64,000 nt of DNA from Mycobacterium sp. E3251 (GTDB taxonomy: Bacteria; Actinomycetota; Actinomycetes; Mycobacteriales; Mycobacteriaceae): positions 16,412 through 80,411 of the forward strand of contig NZ_LZJF01000027.1 in the NCBI RefSeq assembly GCF_001666835.1, read 5' to 3'. Positions 38,970-48,328 of this stretch are shown here, piece by piece. The stretch's first letter is position 1; each line of letters begins with the position of its first letter. The notes under the pieces were generated by a model. It saw nothing but the letters and a program-made list of their open reading frames with translations, did no database searches and was not told the origin of the DNA. The translations under genes and the position numbers were made by a program.

Positions 38970-40088
38970 CTACAGGTAGCCCGTCTGGTTCACCAGACGC
39001 ACGGACGACGCCCCGTCAGAATAGAACTCCGCAATGCTCAGCGATGCCAGGTCGAGATGCAGCCGGTACAGGATGCCCGGCCCGGCCTCCAGCGCGAGCC
39101 GCAGCAGCATCTTGATCGGCGTCACGTGGGACACCACCAGCACCGTCGTGCCCTGGTGCGCGGCGATGATGCGTTCGCGCGCCCGCAGTACCCGGTCGAG
39201 CACGTCGTCGAAGCTTTCACCGCCCGGCGGGGTGGTGCCGGTGTCCCGCAGCCAGCGCCCGTGCAGTTCCGGGTCGCGCTCGGCGGCCTCGGCGAACGTC
39301 AATCCCTCCCAGGCGCCGAAGTCGGTCTCGATCAAGTCGTCGTCGACGGTCACGTCCAGGCCGAGCGCCTTGGCGGCCCTGGCCGCGGTGTCGTAGGCCC
39401 GCTGCAGCGGCGAGGCGAACACCGCCGAGATTCCGCCGCGCTGCGCCAGATAACGCGCCGCGGCGTCGGCCTGCCGGCGGCCCACTTCGGTCAGGGCCGG
39501 GTTGCCGCGGCCCGAATAGCGGCGCTGCGCCGACAGCTCGGTCTGGCCGTGCCGCAGCAGCAGCAGCCTGGTCGGCGTACCGCGCGCCCCGGTCCATCCG
39601 GGCGCATGCGGGGGTGGCGAGGACTGCGCCGCAGCGGTTTTCGCGGGTTCGGCCGCGGCCAGTCCGGGATCTTCCCCCGTGCCGCTGGCGGCGGCGTCCA
39701 TCGCCTCGTTCGCCAGCCGATCGGCATAAGAGTTGCGGTCCCGCGGAATCCACGTGTAGCTGATCCGATCGAAGCGCGCCGCCAGCTTTCGGGCCTGGCC
39801 GTGCAGCTCGACCAGGTCGGGATGCTTGACCTTCCACCGCCCCGACATCTGCTCCACCAGCAGCTTGGAATCCAGGAAGACCGCGGCCTCGGTCGCGCCA
39901 ACCCGCAGGGCGTCGTCCAAACCGGCCAACAGGCCACGGTATTCGGCCACGTTGTTGGTGGCCCGGCCGATGGCCTGCTTGGTTTCCGCCAGCACCGTCG
40001 CGCGGTCCTCCGTCCAGACCACGGCGCCGTATCCGGCCGGGCCGGGATTGCCGCGCGACCCGCCGTCGGCCTCGATCACCACCTTCAC
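38970..40088 (-). CDS. Bifunctional RNase HI / acid phosphatase (Rv2228c-like)
   Basis: A 372-residue fusion. Residues about 1-130 form an RNase HI domain starting VKVVIEADGGSRGNPGPAGYG, with the acidic catalytic residues Asp (EADGG), Glu (NVAEYRGL) and Asp (VFLDSKLL). Residues about 165-372 form a histidine phosphatase domain with LLLLRHGQTELSAQRRYSG (RHG motif), of the CobC/alpha-ribazole phosphatase type. This matches M. tuberculosis Rv2228c, in which both activities have been reported. GTG start overlaps the stop of the preceding zinc-ribbon gene (GTGA). The nearby cobC and cobD genes fit the cobalamin-type phosphatase domain. Confidence 0.94.
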   Translation of the reverse strand: MKVVIEADGGSRGNPGPAGYGAVVWTEDRATVLAETKQAIGRATNNVAEYRGLLAGLDDALRVGATEAAVFLDSKLLVEQMSGRWKVKHPDLVELHGQARKLAARFDRISYTWIPRDRNSYADRLANEAMDAAASGTGEDPGLAAAEPAKTAAAQSSPPPHAPGWTGARGTPTRLLLLRHGQTELSAQRRYSGRGNPALTEVGRRQADAAARYLAQRGGISAVFASPLQRAYDTAARAAKALGLDVTVDDDLIETDFGAWEGLTFAEAAERDPELHGRWLRDTGTTPPGGESFDDVLDRVLRARERIIAAHQGTTVLVVSHVTPIKMLLRLALEAGPGILYRLHLDLASLSIAEFYSDGASSVRLVNQTGYL

Positions 40089-40822
40089 TGGTCCAACCCC
40101 TTGACCCGCAACAGGATCGCGCCGCACTCCGGGCACCGCACCACGTCGTCGTCGGCGGCGGCGGAGATCCGCGACATCTCGCCCCGGTCGATCTCGAGGC
40201 GACAGGCACCACACCGCCGCCCGAGCAACGGTCCGGCGCCCGGGCCTCCCCCGGCGCGCTGGCGTTCGTACAAGGCGGACAGGGCCGGGTCCAGCGCCGC
40301 GCTCAGCGTTTCGCGCCGTGACGAATGAGCTTGCCGGGTCTCGCTGATTTCGGCGAGCGCGGCGTCGAGAGCCCGCTGGGCGTCGGCGAGTTCGGCCTCC
40401 AGCGCTTCGACCTTGCCCTGGCCGTCATCCAGCTGGGACTGCAGTTCCTCGCGGCGCTCCAGCACATCGAGCAGCGAATCTTCCAGGCTGGCCTGGCGGC
40501 GCGTCAGGGTCTCCAGCTCGTGCTGCAGATCCGACAGTTGCTTCGCGTCGGTGGCACCGGACTGCAGCAACGAGCGGTCGCGGTCCTCGCGCTGGCGAAC
40601 CGCCTCGATTTCGGACTCGAGTCGCGACACCTGAACGTCGATGTCCTCCAACGCGATCCGAATGGCGCCCACGCGGTCGCCGGCGGCGCTGAGCTCCTCC
40701 TGCAGCCGCTCGCAGGCCTGTTGCTCCGCCAGATGGCTGGCCCGGTGCGTGATGCGGGACAGCTCGGCATCCAGCTTCGACAGCTCGAGCAGCGAACGCT
40801 GCTGAGCGACTTCGGCCTTCAT
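40085..40822 (-). CDS. Coiled-coil zinc-ribbon protein (Rv2229c-like)
   Basis: A 245-residue conserved actinobacterial protein. Residues about 1-180 are a long coiled coil rich in Glu, Leu, Arg and Gln. The C-terminus is a four-cysteine zinc ribbon with RRCGACRLEID and VRCPECGAILL. It probably binds nucleic acid or acts as a protein scaffold; the exact role is unknown. It overlaps both neighbours by four bases (ATGA at its start, GTGA at its end), so it is translationally coupled with the NIF3 and RNase HI genes. Confidence 0.92.
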   Translation of the reverse strand: MKAEVAQQRSLLELSKLDAELSRITHRASHLAEQQACERLQEELSAAGDRVGAIRIALEDIDVQVSRLESEIEAVRQREDRDRSLLQSGATDAKQLSDLQHELETLTRRQASLEDSLLDVLERREELQSQLDDGQGKVEALEAELADAQRALDAALAEISETRQAHSSRRETLSAALDPALSALYERQRAGGGPGAGPLLGRRCGACRLEIDRGEMSRISAAADDDVVRCPECGAILLRVKGLDQ

Positions 40823-41955
40823 CAGTGGTCACCCTCCAGTTGCCCCATAGTCCATGGGTCGGTGCGAATGGTGCATACCCGCACCGGCAGCGCGGCACCG
40901 AAACGCGACCGCAGCAGGTCGGCGGCCTGGTCGCACCAGGGGAATTCGCTCGCCCAGTGCGCCACGTCGATCAGCGCCACGCCGGAGGCCCGGCGATGTT
41001 CGTCGGCGGGATGGTGCCGCAGGTCGGCCGTGACGTACGCCTGCACATCCGCGCCGGCCGCCGCCGCGAGCAGCGAGTCCCCGGCGCCGCCGCAAACGGC
41101 GACCCGGGATACCGACAGGTCGGGATCGCCGGCCGCGCGGACGCCCCACGCCGTGCGCGGCAGGGCGGCTTCGACGCGGGCCACGAAGTCGCGCAGCGGT
41201 TCGGGCCGGGGCAGGGCGCCGATGCGGCCCAGCCCGGCGCCGCCGGGCGGGGGCAGCAGCGCGAAGACGTCGAACGCGGGCTCCTCGTAGGGATGGGCGG
41301 CGCGCATGGCCGCCAGCACGGCGGCCCGGATCCGGGCGGGCGCGACGACCTCGAACCGGTCCTCGGCCACCTTCTCGACGGCTCCGATGCTGCCCACCGC
41401 GGGCGATGCGCCTTCGTGGGGCAGGAACTGCCCGATGCCGCTGACGCTCCAGCTGCAGTGCGAGTAGTCGCCGATGTGCCCGGCGCCCGCCTCGAACACG
41501 GCCGCCCGCACCGCTTCCGCGTTGTCGCGCGGCACATAGATGACCCACTTGTCCAGGTCGGGCGCGGCCGTTCGCGGCTCCAGGGCGGCTTCGACGGTGA
41601 GGCCGAGGGCCTGGGCCAGCGCATCGGACACGCCCGGTGACGCCGAGTCGGCGTTGGTGTGCGCGGTGAACAGCGAACGCCCCGTTCGGATCAGGCGGTG
41701 CACCAGCGCACCCTTGGGCGTGCTGGCCGCCACGGTGTCGACCCCGCGCAGCAGCAAGGGGTGATGGGCCAGCAGCAGGTCACCCTCGGGAACTTGGTCG
41801 ACGACGGCGGCCGTCGCGTCGACCGCGACGGTCACCGACTCGATCGCGTCGCCGGGGTCGCCGCACACCAGGCCCACCGAGTCCCAGGATTCGGCGAGCC
41901 GCGGCGGGTAGGCCTCGTCCAGCACGTCGATGATGTCGGCCAGCCGCACGCTCAC
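40822..41955 (-). CDS. NIF3-like dinuclear metal center protein (Rv2230c-like)
   Basis: A 377-residue member of the NIF3/YbgI family (GTP cyclohydrolase 1 type 2 homologue). The N-terminal half has the metal ligands in [14 protein letters not shown] and [10 protein letters not shown]; the middle holds the inserted PII-like domain; the C-terminal half has the returning ligands in [10 protein letters not shown]. The GTG at 41955 overlaps the cobC stop (GTGA). Biochemical role is not settled. Confidence 0.92.
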   Translation of the reverse strand: MSVRLADIIDVLDEAYPPRLAESWDSVGLVCGDPGDAIESVTVAVDATAAVVDQVPEGDLLLAHHPLLLRGVDTVAASTPKGALVHRLIRTGRSLFTAHTNADSASPGVSDALAQALGLTVEAALEPRTAAPDLDKWVIYVPRDNAEAVRAAVFEAGAGHIGDYSHCSWSVSGIGQFLPHEGASPAVGSIGAVEKVAEDRFEVVAPARIRAAVLAAMRAAHPYEEPAFDVFALLPPPGGAGLGRIGALPRPEPLRDFVARVEAALPRTAWGVRAAGDPDLSVSRVAVCGGAGDSLLAAAAGADVQAYVTADLRHHPADEHRRASGVALIDVAHWASEFPWCDQAADLLRSRFGAALPVRVCTIRTDPWTMGQLEGDH

Positions 41956-42980
41956 CGGCGCACCTCCGCGATGGCTGCGACCAGCAGCGGCCACTCCCGG
42001 CGCACCGTGGCCCGCAGGTAACTCTCATCCAAGCCGACGAAAGTATCACAGCGACGGATAGCTATCTCCTTGTCCCGCAATGCCTTTCGAAGCTCCACCG
42101 CGTCAGGCCTGCGGAACAGCACGAACGGTGCCCGGCCGTCGACCACCTCGGCGCCCACCGACGTCAGGCCGGCCACCATCTCGGCACGCAACTCCGCCAG
42201 GCGCGCGGCACCGGCCGCCGCCTCGGCGACGGCCTGCCGGCCGCAACACGCCGCGATGGCCGCCAGTTGCAGCGTCCCCACCGGCCAGTGGGCACGCTGC
42301 GAGGTCAACCGGGCCAGCATTTCCGGGGAGCCCAGGGCGTAGCCCACCCGCAATCCCGCCAGCGCCCACGTCTTGGTCAGGCTGCGCAGCACCAGCACAT
42401 CGGGCAGCGAATCAGCGGCCAGCGACTCGGGTTCGCCCGGGATCGAATCGGCGAACGCCTCGTCGACCACCAGGATCCGGCCGGGCCGGCGCAACGCGAG
42501 CAGCTGCTCGCGGGTGTGCAGCACCGAGGTCGGGTTGGTCGGGTTGCCCACCACGACCAGGTCGGCGTCCTCGGGAACGCTCACCGCGTCCAGGCCGAAG
42601 GGCGGCTCGAGCACCACGTGGTGCACGGGCACCCCGGCCGCGCCCAGAGCGTCCGCCGGCTCGGTGAAGGCGGGCGCGACGACCGCCGCCCGCGCCGGAC
42701 GCAGGTTGCTCAGCAGCGCGAACCCCTCCGCGGCCCCGGCCAGCGGCAGCACCTCGTCGTGTTGCCTGCCGTGCCGCTCCGCGACCTTTTCCTGCGCCGC
42801 GCGCACGTCCTGGGCGCTGGGGTAGCGCCCAAGATCCGGCAGCCGCGCGGCCAGCCGCCGCACCAGCCACTCGGGCGGTTGCGCGTGACGGACGTTGACG
42901 GCGAAATCCAGCATCCCGGGTGCGACGGCCTGATCACCGTGATAGCGCGTCGCAGGCGGGCTCAAGTTCAGACTCGCCAT
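41952..42980 (-). CDS. cobC: PLP aminotransferase CobC (threonine-phosphate decarboxylase-like)
   Basis: A 342-residue class I/II aminotransferase-fold protein, orthologous to Rv2231c. It lies in an operon with Rv2230c-Rv2228c-like genes and near cobD. The PLP-binding lysine is in [20 protein letters not shown]. Other fold markers are [19 protein letters not shown] and the C-terminal ATVRREWP arginine. The family includes histidinol-phosphate aminotransferases and the L-threonine-O-3-phosphate decarboxylase of cobalamin side-chain synthesis. The cobalamin assignment rests on the neighbourhood and should be treated as probable. Confidence 0.85.
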   Translation of the reverse strand: MASLNLSPPATRYHGDQAVAPGMLDFAVNVRHAQPPEWLVRRLAARLPDLGRYPSAQDVRAAQEKVAERHGRQHDEVLPLAGAAEGFALLSNLRPARAAVVAPAFTEPADALGAAGVPVHHVVLEPPFGLDAVSVPEDADLVVVGNPTNPTSVLHTREQLLALRRPGRILVVDEAFADSIPGEPESLAADSLPDVLVLRSLTKTWALAGLRVGYALGSPEMLARLTSQRAHWPVGTLQLAAIAACCGRQAVAEAAAGAARLAELRAEMVAGLTSVGAEVVDGRAPFVLFRRPDAVELRKALRDKEIAIRRCDTFVGLDESYLRATVRREWPLLVAAIAEVRR

Positions 42981-43061
42981 CCGAGAAACACTAGTGGGCC
43001 GCTCGGGCGGGTGGCAGCGACACCGTCACACCCGGACGCGGCCATCGAGGACAATGGTGAG

Positions 43062-43745
43062 GTGACAGGCACAACGTCCACCGATCGCCCTTCGCCGGGC
43101 CTCACCACCGAGCTGGTGATCTTCGACCTCGACGGCACCCTCACCGACTCCGCGGAGGGCATCGTGGCCAGCTTTCTGCATGCACTCGAGCACGTCGGCG
43201 TCGCTGTGCCCGACGGCGACCTGGTGGCGCAGATCGTGGGCCCGCCGATGGACGACACCTTCCGGTCCATGCTGGGCGGGGACGCCGAGCGGGCCATCAC
43301 CGCCTTCCGCGCCGAATACGGCAGCCGGGGCTGGGCGATGAACACGCTGTTCGAGGGCATCGAGCCGCTGCTGGCCGATTTGAGCGCCGCCGGTGTCCGG
43401 CTGGCCGTGGCCACCTCGAAGCTCGAACCGACGGCGCGGCGCATCCTCGCCCATTTCGGGCTCGATGGGTATTTCGAGGTGATCGCCGGGGCGAGCCCCG
43501 ACGGCTCCCGCAAGACCAAGGTCGACGTGCTGGCGCACGCGTTGGAGCAACTGCAGCCGCTGCCCGAGCGGGTGCTCATGGTCGGCGACCGCAGCCACGA
43601 CGTGCACGGCGCGGCCGCGCACGGCATCGACACGGTGGTGGTGGGCTGGGGTTACGGGCGGGACGATTTCGCCGACGGGTTCGGCGTCACCGGCGTGACG
43701 CACGCCGCGACCATCGACGAGCTGCGGGCGGCGCTCGGTGTCTGA
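43062..43745 (+). CDS. ptkA: HAD-like protein / tyrosine kinase PtkA
   Basis: A 227-residue HAD-superfamily protein with motif I VIFDLDGTLTDS, motif II region VATSK, and motif III/IV GDRSHDVHGAAAHGI. In M. tuberculosis the orthologue (Rv2232) is reported as the protein-tyrosine kinase PtkA acting on PtpA, encoded next door as here. The GTG at 43062 gives a shorter N-terminus than the 291-residue M. tuberculosis protein; a start further upstream cannot be excluded because the frame is open. The last 8 bases overlap ptpA. Confidence 0.87.
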   Translation: MTGTTSTDRPSPGLTTELVIFDLDGTLTDSAEGIVASFLHALEHVGVAVPDGDLVAQIVGPPMDDTFRSMLGGDAERAITAFRAEYGSRGWAMNTLFEGIEPLLADLSAAGVRLAVATSKLEPTARRILAHFGLDGYFEVIAGASPDGSRKTKVDVLAHALEQLQPLPERVLMVGDRSHDVHGAAAHGIDTVVVGWGYGRDDFADGFGVTGVTHAATIDELRAALGV

Positions 43746-44229
43746 GCCGCTGCACGTCACCTTCGTCTGCACGGGGAACATCTGCCGGTCGGTAATGGCC
43801 GAGAAGATGTTCGCCGACCAGCTGCGCCGCCGCGGCCTGGCCGACGCCGTTCGGGTGACCAGCGCGGGCACCGGCAACTGGCATGTCGGCCAATGCGCCG
43901 ACGAGCGGGCGGCCGATGTGCTGCGCGCCCACGGCTACTCCACCGACCACCGCGCCGCTCAGGTCGAGGCCGACCATCTGGCCGCCGACCTGGTGGTGGC
44001 GCTGGGCCGTAACCATCTGCGGATGCTGCGCGAGCTGGGTGTCGACGACGAGCGGGTGCGGATGTTGCGGTCCTTCGACCCGCGTTCGGGCGCCCACGCC
44101 CCCGACGTGGAGGACCCCTACTACGGCGACGCGCAGGACTTCGAGGAGGTCTTCGCGGTCATCGAGGCCGCGCTGCCCGGCCTGCACGCCTGGGTGGACG
44201 ACCGGCTCGGCGGGAACGGATCGCCCTGA
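43738..44229 (+). CDS. ptpA: Low-molecular-weight protein tyrosine phosphatase PtpA
   Basis: A 163-residue LMW-PTP, same length as M. tuberculosis PtpA (Rv2234), which is exported into macrophages and blocks phagosome acidification. The P-loop is CTGNICRS with the nucleophile Cys11 and Arg17; the general acid Asp126 is in VEDPYYGD, with Tyr128 and Tyr129. It starts with GTG inside the end of ptkA (8-bp overlap) and its stop shares a base with the following SURF1 gene (TGATG), so three genes are coupled. Confidence 0.95.
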   Translation: MSEPLHVTFVCTGNICRSVMAEKMFADQLRRRGLADAVRVTSAGTGNWHVGQCADERAADVLRAHGYSTDHRAAQVEADHLAADLVVALGRNHLRMLRELGVDDERVRMLRSFDPRSGAHAPDVEDPYYGDAQDFEEVFAVIEAALPGLHAWVDDRLGGNGSP

Positions 44230-45074
44230 TGCCCCGGGCGCTGCGTCGGCTGGCGTTCCTGCTGCGGCCCGGCTGGATCGCGCTGGCGCTCGTGGTCGTC
44301 GCCTTCACCTACCTGTGCTTCACGGTGCTGGCGCCCTGGCAGCTGGGCAAGCACAACCGGACGTCGCGGGAGAACCGCCAGATCGAGTATTCCCTCAACA
44401 CCGAACCCGTCCCACTCAAAACGCTTCTGCCACAACAGAATTCCTCGGCCACGAACGCGCAGTGGCGCCGCGTGACGGCCACCGGGCACTACCTGCCCGA
44501 CGTCCAGGTGCTCGCCCGGTTGCGGGTGATCGAGGGCAAGCCGGCGTTCGAGGTGCTGGCACCGTTCGTCGTCGACGCCGGACCCACCGTGCTCGTGGAC
44601 CGCGGCTACGTGCGGCCCGAACAGGGATCCCACGTCCCGCCGATCCCCCGCCCGCCCCAGGACACGGTCACCATCACCGCGCGGCTGCGCGACTCCGAGG
44701 CCGTCGCGCCGGGCAAAGATCCCTTCACCCAAGACGGTGTGCAGCAGGTGTACTCGATCAGCACCGAACAGGTCGCGGCGCTGACCAAGGTCCCGCTGGC
44801 GGGCTCGTATCTTCAGTTGACCGAGGACCAGCCCGGCGGGCTCGGCGTGATCGGCGTGCCGCACCTGGACGCCGGGCCCTTCCTGTCCTACGGAATTCAG
44901 TGGATCTCGTTCGGCATCGTCGCGCCACTCGGGTTGGGCTACTTCATCTATTCCGAGATCCGCGCGCGCCGACGGGAAAAGCAACAGCAACCCGCGGCCG
45001 AGGCGGCGCCGGCTCCAGAGACCCCGAAGACCGTGGAGGCGAAACTCGCCGACCGCTACGGCCGCCGCAGGTAA
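44229..45074 (+). CDS. SURF1 family cytochrome oxidase biogenesis protein
   Basis: A 281-residue SURF1-like protein (Rv2235). It has an N-terminal transmembrane helix (WIALALVVVAFTYLCFTVLA, about residues 17-36) with the following PWQLGKHNR, the central soluble domain (RGYVRPEQG), and a C-terminal helix WISFGIVAPLGLGYFIYSE (about 221-240). SURF1 helps assemble the heme a3 centre of cytochrome c oxidase. Its 3' end overlaps the convergent cobD by 19 bp. Confidence 0.92.
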   Translation: MPRALRRLAFLLRPGWIALALVVVAFTYLCFTVLAPWQLGKHNRTSRENRQIEYSLNTEPVPLKTLLPQQNSSATNAQWRRVTATGHYLPDVQVLARLRVIEGKPAFEVLAPFVVDAGPTVLVDRGYVRPEQGSHVPPIPRPPQDTVTITARLRDSEAVAPGKDPFTQDGVQQVYSISTEQVAALTKVPLAGSYLQLTEDQPGGLGVIGVPHLDAGPFLSYGIQWISFGIVAPLGLGYFIYSEIRARRREKQQQPAAEAAPAPETPKTVEAKLADRYGRRR

Positions 45075-46000
45075 CACAGCAGCACCGCCAGCAGCGCGGC
45101 GCCCGCTTGCACCGTCCGCGACAGCGCCACGGCGCGGCGCAGGTCGGCCACCGTCGGCTGGTGTCCGTCGCCCAGGGTCGGCCGGATCTGCAACTCGTGG
45201 CGGTACTGGGTCGGCCCGCCGAGTCGGACCCCCAGCGCCCCGGCGAAGGCCGCCTCGACGACACCGGCGTTGGGGCTGGGGTGACGGGCGGCATCACGGC
45301 GCCAGGCCCGCACCGCGCCCGAGGGCGACCCGCTGACAAACGGGGCGAACATCACCACCAGCACCGCCGTCGCCCGCGCGCCGAGGTAGTTAGCCACATC
45401 ATCCAATCTCGCTGCGGCCCAACCGAATCGGGCGTAACGCACCGAGCGATAGCCGATCATCGAGTCCAGCGTGTTGACGGCGCGGTACGCCAGCACCGCG
45501 GGCGTCCCGCCCATCGCCGCGCACAGCAGCGGCGCCACCTGGGCGTCGGACGTGTTCTCCGCGATCGATTCCAGCGACGCACGCGTGAGGCCGGCGCCGT
45601 CCAGCGTGGCCGGATCGCGCCCGCACAGCGACGGCAGCAGCCGGCGCGCGGCCTCGACGTCCCCGCGTTCCAGCAGTTCCGACATCGCCAAGCCGGTGCG
45701 CGCCAACGATGTTCCGCCCACCGATACCCAGGTGGCCGCTGCGGTGGCGGCGATCGACCAGGGTGGGCCCCCGCGGTCGGCGATCCGTTGCAGCGCGGCG
45801 CCGAGCAAGCCGACGGCCCCGACCAGCGCCCCGACGTGCACCGCCCCCGCGGCCCTGCTGTCGCGGTAGGTCACCCGCTCCACACCGGCGGCGACCCGCC
45901 CGAAGGCCGCGACCGGATGCCCCCGCACCGGGTCGCCCAGCGCGACGTCGGCAAGGTAGCCGGCCAGCACGCCGGCCAACCGGGTCCGGGTCGCCAACAC
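45056..46000 (-). CDS. cobD: Adenosylcobinamide-phosphate synthase CobD
   Basis: A 314-residue multi-pass membrane protein of the CobD/CbiB family (Rv2236c). It attaches the aminopropanol (phosphate) arm to adenosylcobyric acid. Recognised segments are GDPVRGHPVAAFGR, SIAENTSDAQVAPL, YRAVNTLDSMIGYR, and RHPSPNAGVVEAAFAGALGV. Several hydrophobic helices are evident. It overlaps the 3' end of the SURF1 gene on the other strand. With cobC and the Rv2228c-like phosphatase domain it forms a loose cobalamin late-step group. Confidence 0.94.
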   Translation of the reverse strand: MLATRTRLAGVLAGYLADVALGDPVRGHPVAAFGRVAAGVERVTYRDSRAAGAVHVGALVGAVGLLGAALQRIADRGGPPWSIAATAAATWVSVGGTSLARTGLAMSELLERGDVEAARRLLPSLCGRDPATLDGAGLTRASLESIAENTSDAQVAPLLCAAMGGTPAVLAYRAVNTLDSMIGYRSVRYARFGWAAARLDDVANYLGARATAVLVVMFAPFVSGSPSGAVRAWRRDAARHPSPNAGVVEAAFAGALGVRLGGPTQYRHELQIRPTLGDGHQPTVADLRRAVALSRTVQAGAALLAVLLCYLRRP

Positions 46001-46051
46001 CCTGGCAGCGTCTCACACGGGGCGCGCCGGCCAGACGAGCCTTGGCGCGGC

Positions 46052-46204
46052 CTACGCCATGGCGAAGACGGCCGCGACGATCACCACGGCGATCAGCAAG
46101 CCGATCACCCACCACATCAGTAGGGATGATTCGAGGGCGCCCGTCGACACGGCCGCCCGGTGGCGCGGCGGCCCGGAGGCCGAGACGCCGAATTGGGTAC
46201 TCAT
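46052..46204 (-). CDS. Small single-TM protein
   Basis: A 50-residue protein starting MSTQFGVSASGPPRHRAAVS and ending with a single hydrophobic helix LLMWWVIGLLIAVVIVAAVF, a tail-anchor-like arrangement. It lies between cobD and the MpaB-like gene, divergent from the latter by 78 bp. No family is recognised; the compact open frame and typical codon use support it, but the evidence is modest. Confidence 0.55.
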   Translation of the reverse strand: MSTQFGVSASGPPRHRAAVSTGALESSLLMWWVIGLLIAVVIVAAVFAMA

Positions 46205-46282
46205 CTGCCCAGGCGTGCCCGTTTTCGGCCGGTTATAACGTCTCGGCCCTCGGTCGTGGGAGTACATGGTTGACTCAGCGAC

Positions 46283-47122
46283 ATGGCGTCGTCCGCGATG
46301 AAGCGGCCCGCGACCCGGGTCGCCGACCTGTTGAACCCGGCGGCACTGCTGCTCCCGGCCGCGAACGTGATCATGCAGTTGTCCCTACCCGGCGTCGGGT
46401 ACGGCGTGCTGGAAAGCCCGGTGGACAGCGGCAACGTGTACAAGCATCCGTTCAAGCGGGCCCGCACCACCGGCACCTACCTCGCGGTCGCCACGATCGG
46501 GACCGAGTCCGACCGCGCTTTGATCCGCGGCGCCGTCGACATCGCGCACCGGCAGGTCCGATCCACGTCATCAAGCCCGGTGTCCTACAACGCTTTCGAC
46601 CCCAAGCTGCAGCTGTGGGTGGCCTCGTGTCTGTACCGCTATTTCATCGACCAGCACGAGTTCCTGCACGGCCCGCTCGACCCGAATGATCCGGCCACCG
46701 CCGACGCCGTCTACCTCGACGCCAAGCGGCTGGCCACCACGCTGCAGGTGCCCGATCGCATGTGGCCGCCGGACCGGGCGGCGTTCGACGAGTACTGGAA
46801 GCACACGCTCGACGAGCTGCGCATCGACCCTCCGGTACGGGAGCATCTGCGCGGCGTGGCGTCGCTGGCGTTCCTGCCGTGGCCGTTGCGAGTCTTGGCG
46901 GGGCCGTTCAACCTCTTTGCGACGACGGGGTTTTTGGCTCCGGAGTTTCGCGCGCTGATGCAGCTGGACTGGTCCCCCGGCCAACAGCGCCGGTTCGAGT
47001 GGCTGCTGTCCGCGCTGCGGCTGGCAGACCTCTTCCTGCCGCACGGGATCTGGCTCCTCGGATATCAGATCTACTTGTGGGACATGCGTTTTCGGGCGCG
47101 GCGCGGCCGGCGGATCGTCTAG
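46283..47122 (+). CDS. MpaB-like (DUF2236) oxygenase family protein (Rv2237-like)
   Basis: A 279-residue protein of the DUF2236/latex-clearing-protein-related family of heme-containing or putative oxygenases. It corresponds in position to M. tuberculosis Rv2237. Family features are the proximal [17 protein letters not shown], the [18 protein letters not shown] segment, and [15 protein letters not shown], which carries the conserved His residues. Its TAG stop shares two bases with the CTA (stop) of the convergent epoxide hydrolase. Substrate unknown. Confidence 0.85.
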   Translation: MASSAMKRPATRVADLLNPAALLLPAANVIMQLSLPGVGYGVLESPVDSGNVYKHPFKRARTTGTYLAVATIGTESDRALIRGAVDIAHRQVRSTSSSPVSYNAFDPKLQLWVASCLYRYFIDQHEFLHGPLDPNDPATADAVYLDAKRLATTLQVPDRMWPPDRAAFDEYWKHTLDELRIDPPVREHLRGVASLAFLPWPLRVLAGPFNLFATTGFLAPEFRALMQLDWSPGQQRRFEWLLSALRLADLFLPHGIWLLGYQIYLWDMRFRARRGRRIV

Positions 47123-48255
47123 GCCCGCACCGTCGCGAAGAACGCGCCCACGTCCTCGACGAACAGCTCGGGCTGCTCGAACGCGGCGAAGTGCCCGCCG
47201 CGCTCCATGGTCGTCCAGTGCGTGATGTTGTAGACCGGCTCGCACCAGCTTCTGGGCGTCTTCAGCAGCTCGCCCGGGAAAGCCGCGACGCCCGTGGGCA
47301 TTTCGACGCGGCCCAGCTGACCAAAGACCCTGAAGCTCTCCCAGTACAGGCGGGCCGACGACGCGCCGGTGTTGTTCACCCAATAGAGCATCACGTTGTC
47401 CAGCAGCTCGTCTCGGGTGAACACATTCTCCGGGTGACCGTCGCAATCGGCCCACGCCCAGAACTTCTCGACGATCCACGCCATTTGCCCCACCGGCGAA
47501 TCGGCCAGCCCGTAGCCCAGCGTTTGCGGCCGGGTGGACTGCTGCTTGGAATAGCCGGTGCCCCACTCGCGGTGCTCGGCCATTGCGGCCATTGCCCGCT
47601 GCTCCTCTTCGGTCGGGTTCTTGAGCGACTCCGGGGTGGGCCGCCCGATCGGCATGTTGAGGTGGATGCCCGCGCAGTGGCCGCCGTTCCGGCCGATCTG
47701 GGTGGTCACGGCGGCGCCCCAGTCGCCGCCCTGGGCGCCGTAGCGGTCGTAGCCCAGGCGCAGCATCAACGTCTCCCAGGCCTCGGCGATCTTCTGCACG
47801 CCCCAGCCCGTGCGCGTCGGCTTGCCGGAAAACCCGTATCCCGGCAGCGACGGGCAGATCACGTGGAAGGCGTCCTCGGCGCGCCCGGACGTCGGATTGG
47901 TCAGCGGCTCGATCACCTTGTGGAACTCCACGATCGAGCCGGGCCAGCCGTGGGTGATCAGCAGCGGGAACGCGTCGTCGTGCGGCGACCGGTGGTGGAC
48001 GAAATGAATGTCCAGCCCGTCGATCTCGGTGATGAACTGGTCGAAGCGGTTGAGCGCGTCCTCGCGGGAGCGCCAGTCGTACTCGTCGGCCCAATAGCCG
48101 GCCAGTTCGCGGGTGTAGGCCAGCGGCATGCCCTGGCTCCAGTCGTCCACGCACTCGGCTTCCGGCCAGCGGGTGCGGGTCAGCCGCGATTGCAGGTCGT
48201 CCAGGACGTCGTCGGGGACGTCGATGCGAAACGGTTCCACGGGTTCGACATTCAC
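47119..48255 (-). CDS. Epoxide hydrolase, alpha/beta-hydrolase (EHN) family
   Basis: A 378-residue protein. It has an N-terminal EHN domain ([22 protein letters not shown]...) followed by an alpha/beta-hydrolase core with [14 protein letters not shown] (HGWP oxyanion motif), the nucleophile elbow QGGDWGAAV (Asp), and the catalytic His in [14 protein letters not shown]. This resembles microsomal-type epoxide hydrolases. A GTG at 48255 is preferred because it places the EHN domain at the N-terminus and leaves promoter space to the divergent carrier gene; an ATG at 48312 would add 19 residues. Substrate unknown. Confidence 0.88.
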   Translation of the reverse strand: MNVEPVEPFRIDVPDDVLDDLQSRLTRTRWPEAECVDDWSQGMPLAYTRELAGYWADEYDWRSREDALNRFDQFITEIDGLDIHFVHHRSPHDDAFPLLITHGWPGSIVEFHKVIEPLTNPTSGRAEDAFHVICPSLPGYGFSGKPTRTGWGVQKIAEAWETLMLRLGYDRYGAQGGDWGAAVTTQIGRNGGHCAGIHLNMPIGRPTPESLKNPTEEEQRAMAAMAEHREWGTGYSKQQSTRPQTLGYGLADSPVGQMAWIVEKFWAWADCDGHPENVFTRDELLDNVMLYWVNNTGASSARLYWESFRVFGQLGRVEMPTGVAAFPGELLKTPRSWCEPVYNITHWTTMERGGHFAAFEQPELFVEDVGAFFATVRA

Positions 48256-48328
48256 GCCCCTGAGGCTGCCACACCAGGGCGAGCCATAGAAGTCGATCGA
48301 CAGCCGAGCCATGTGCCATCATTCGGGC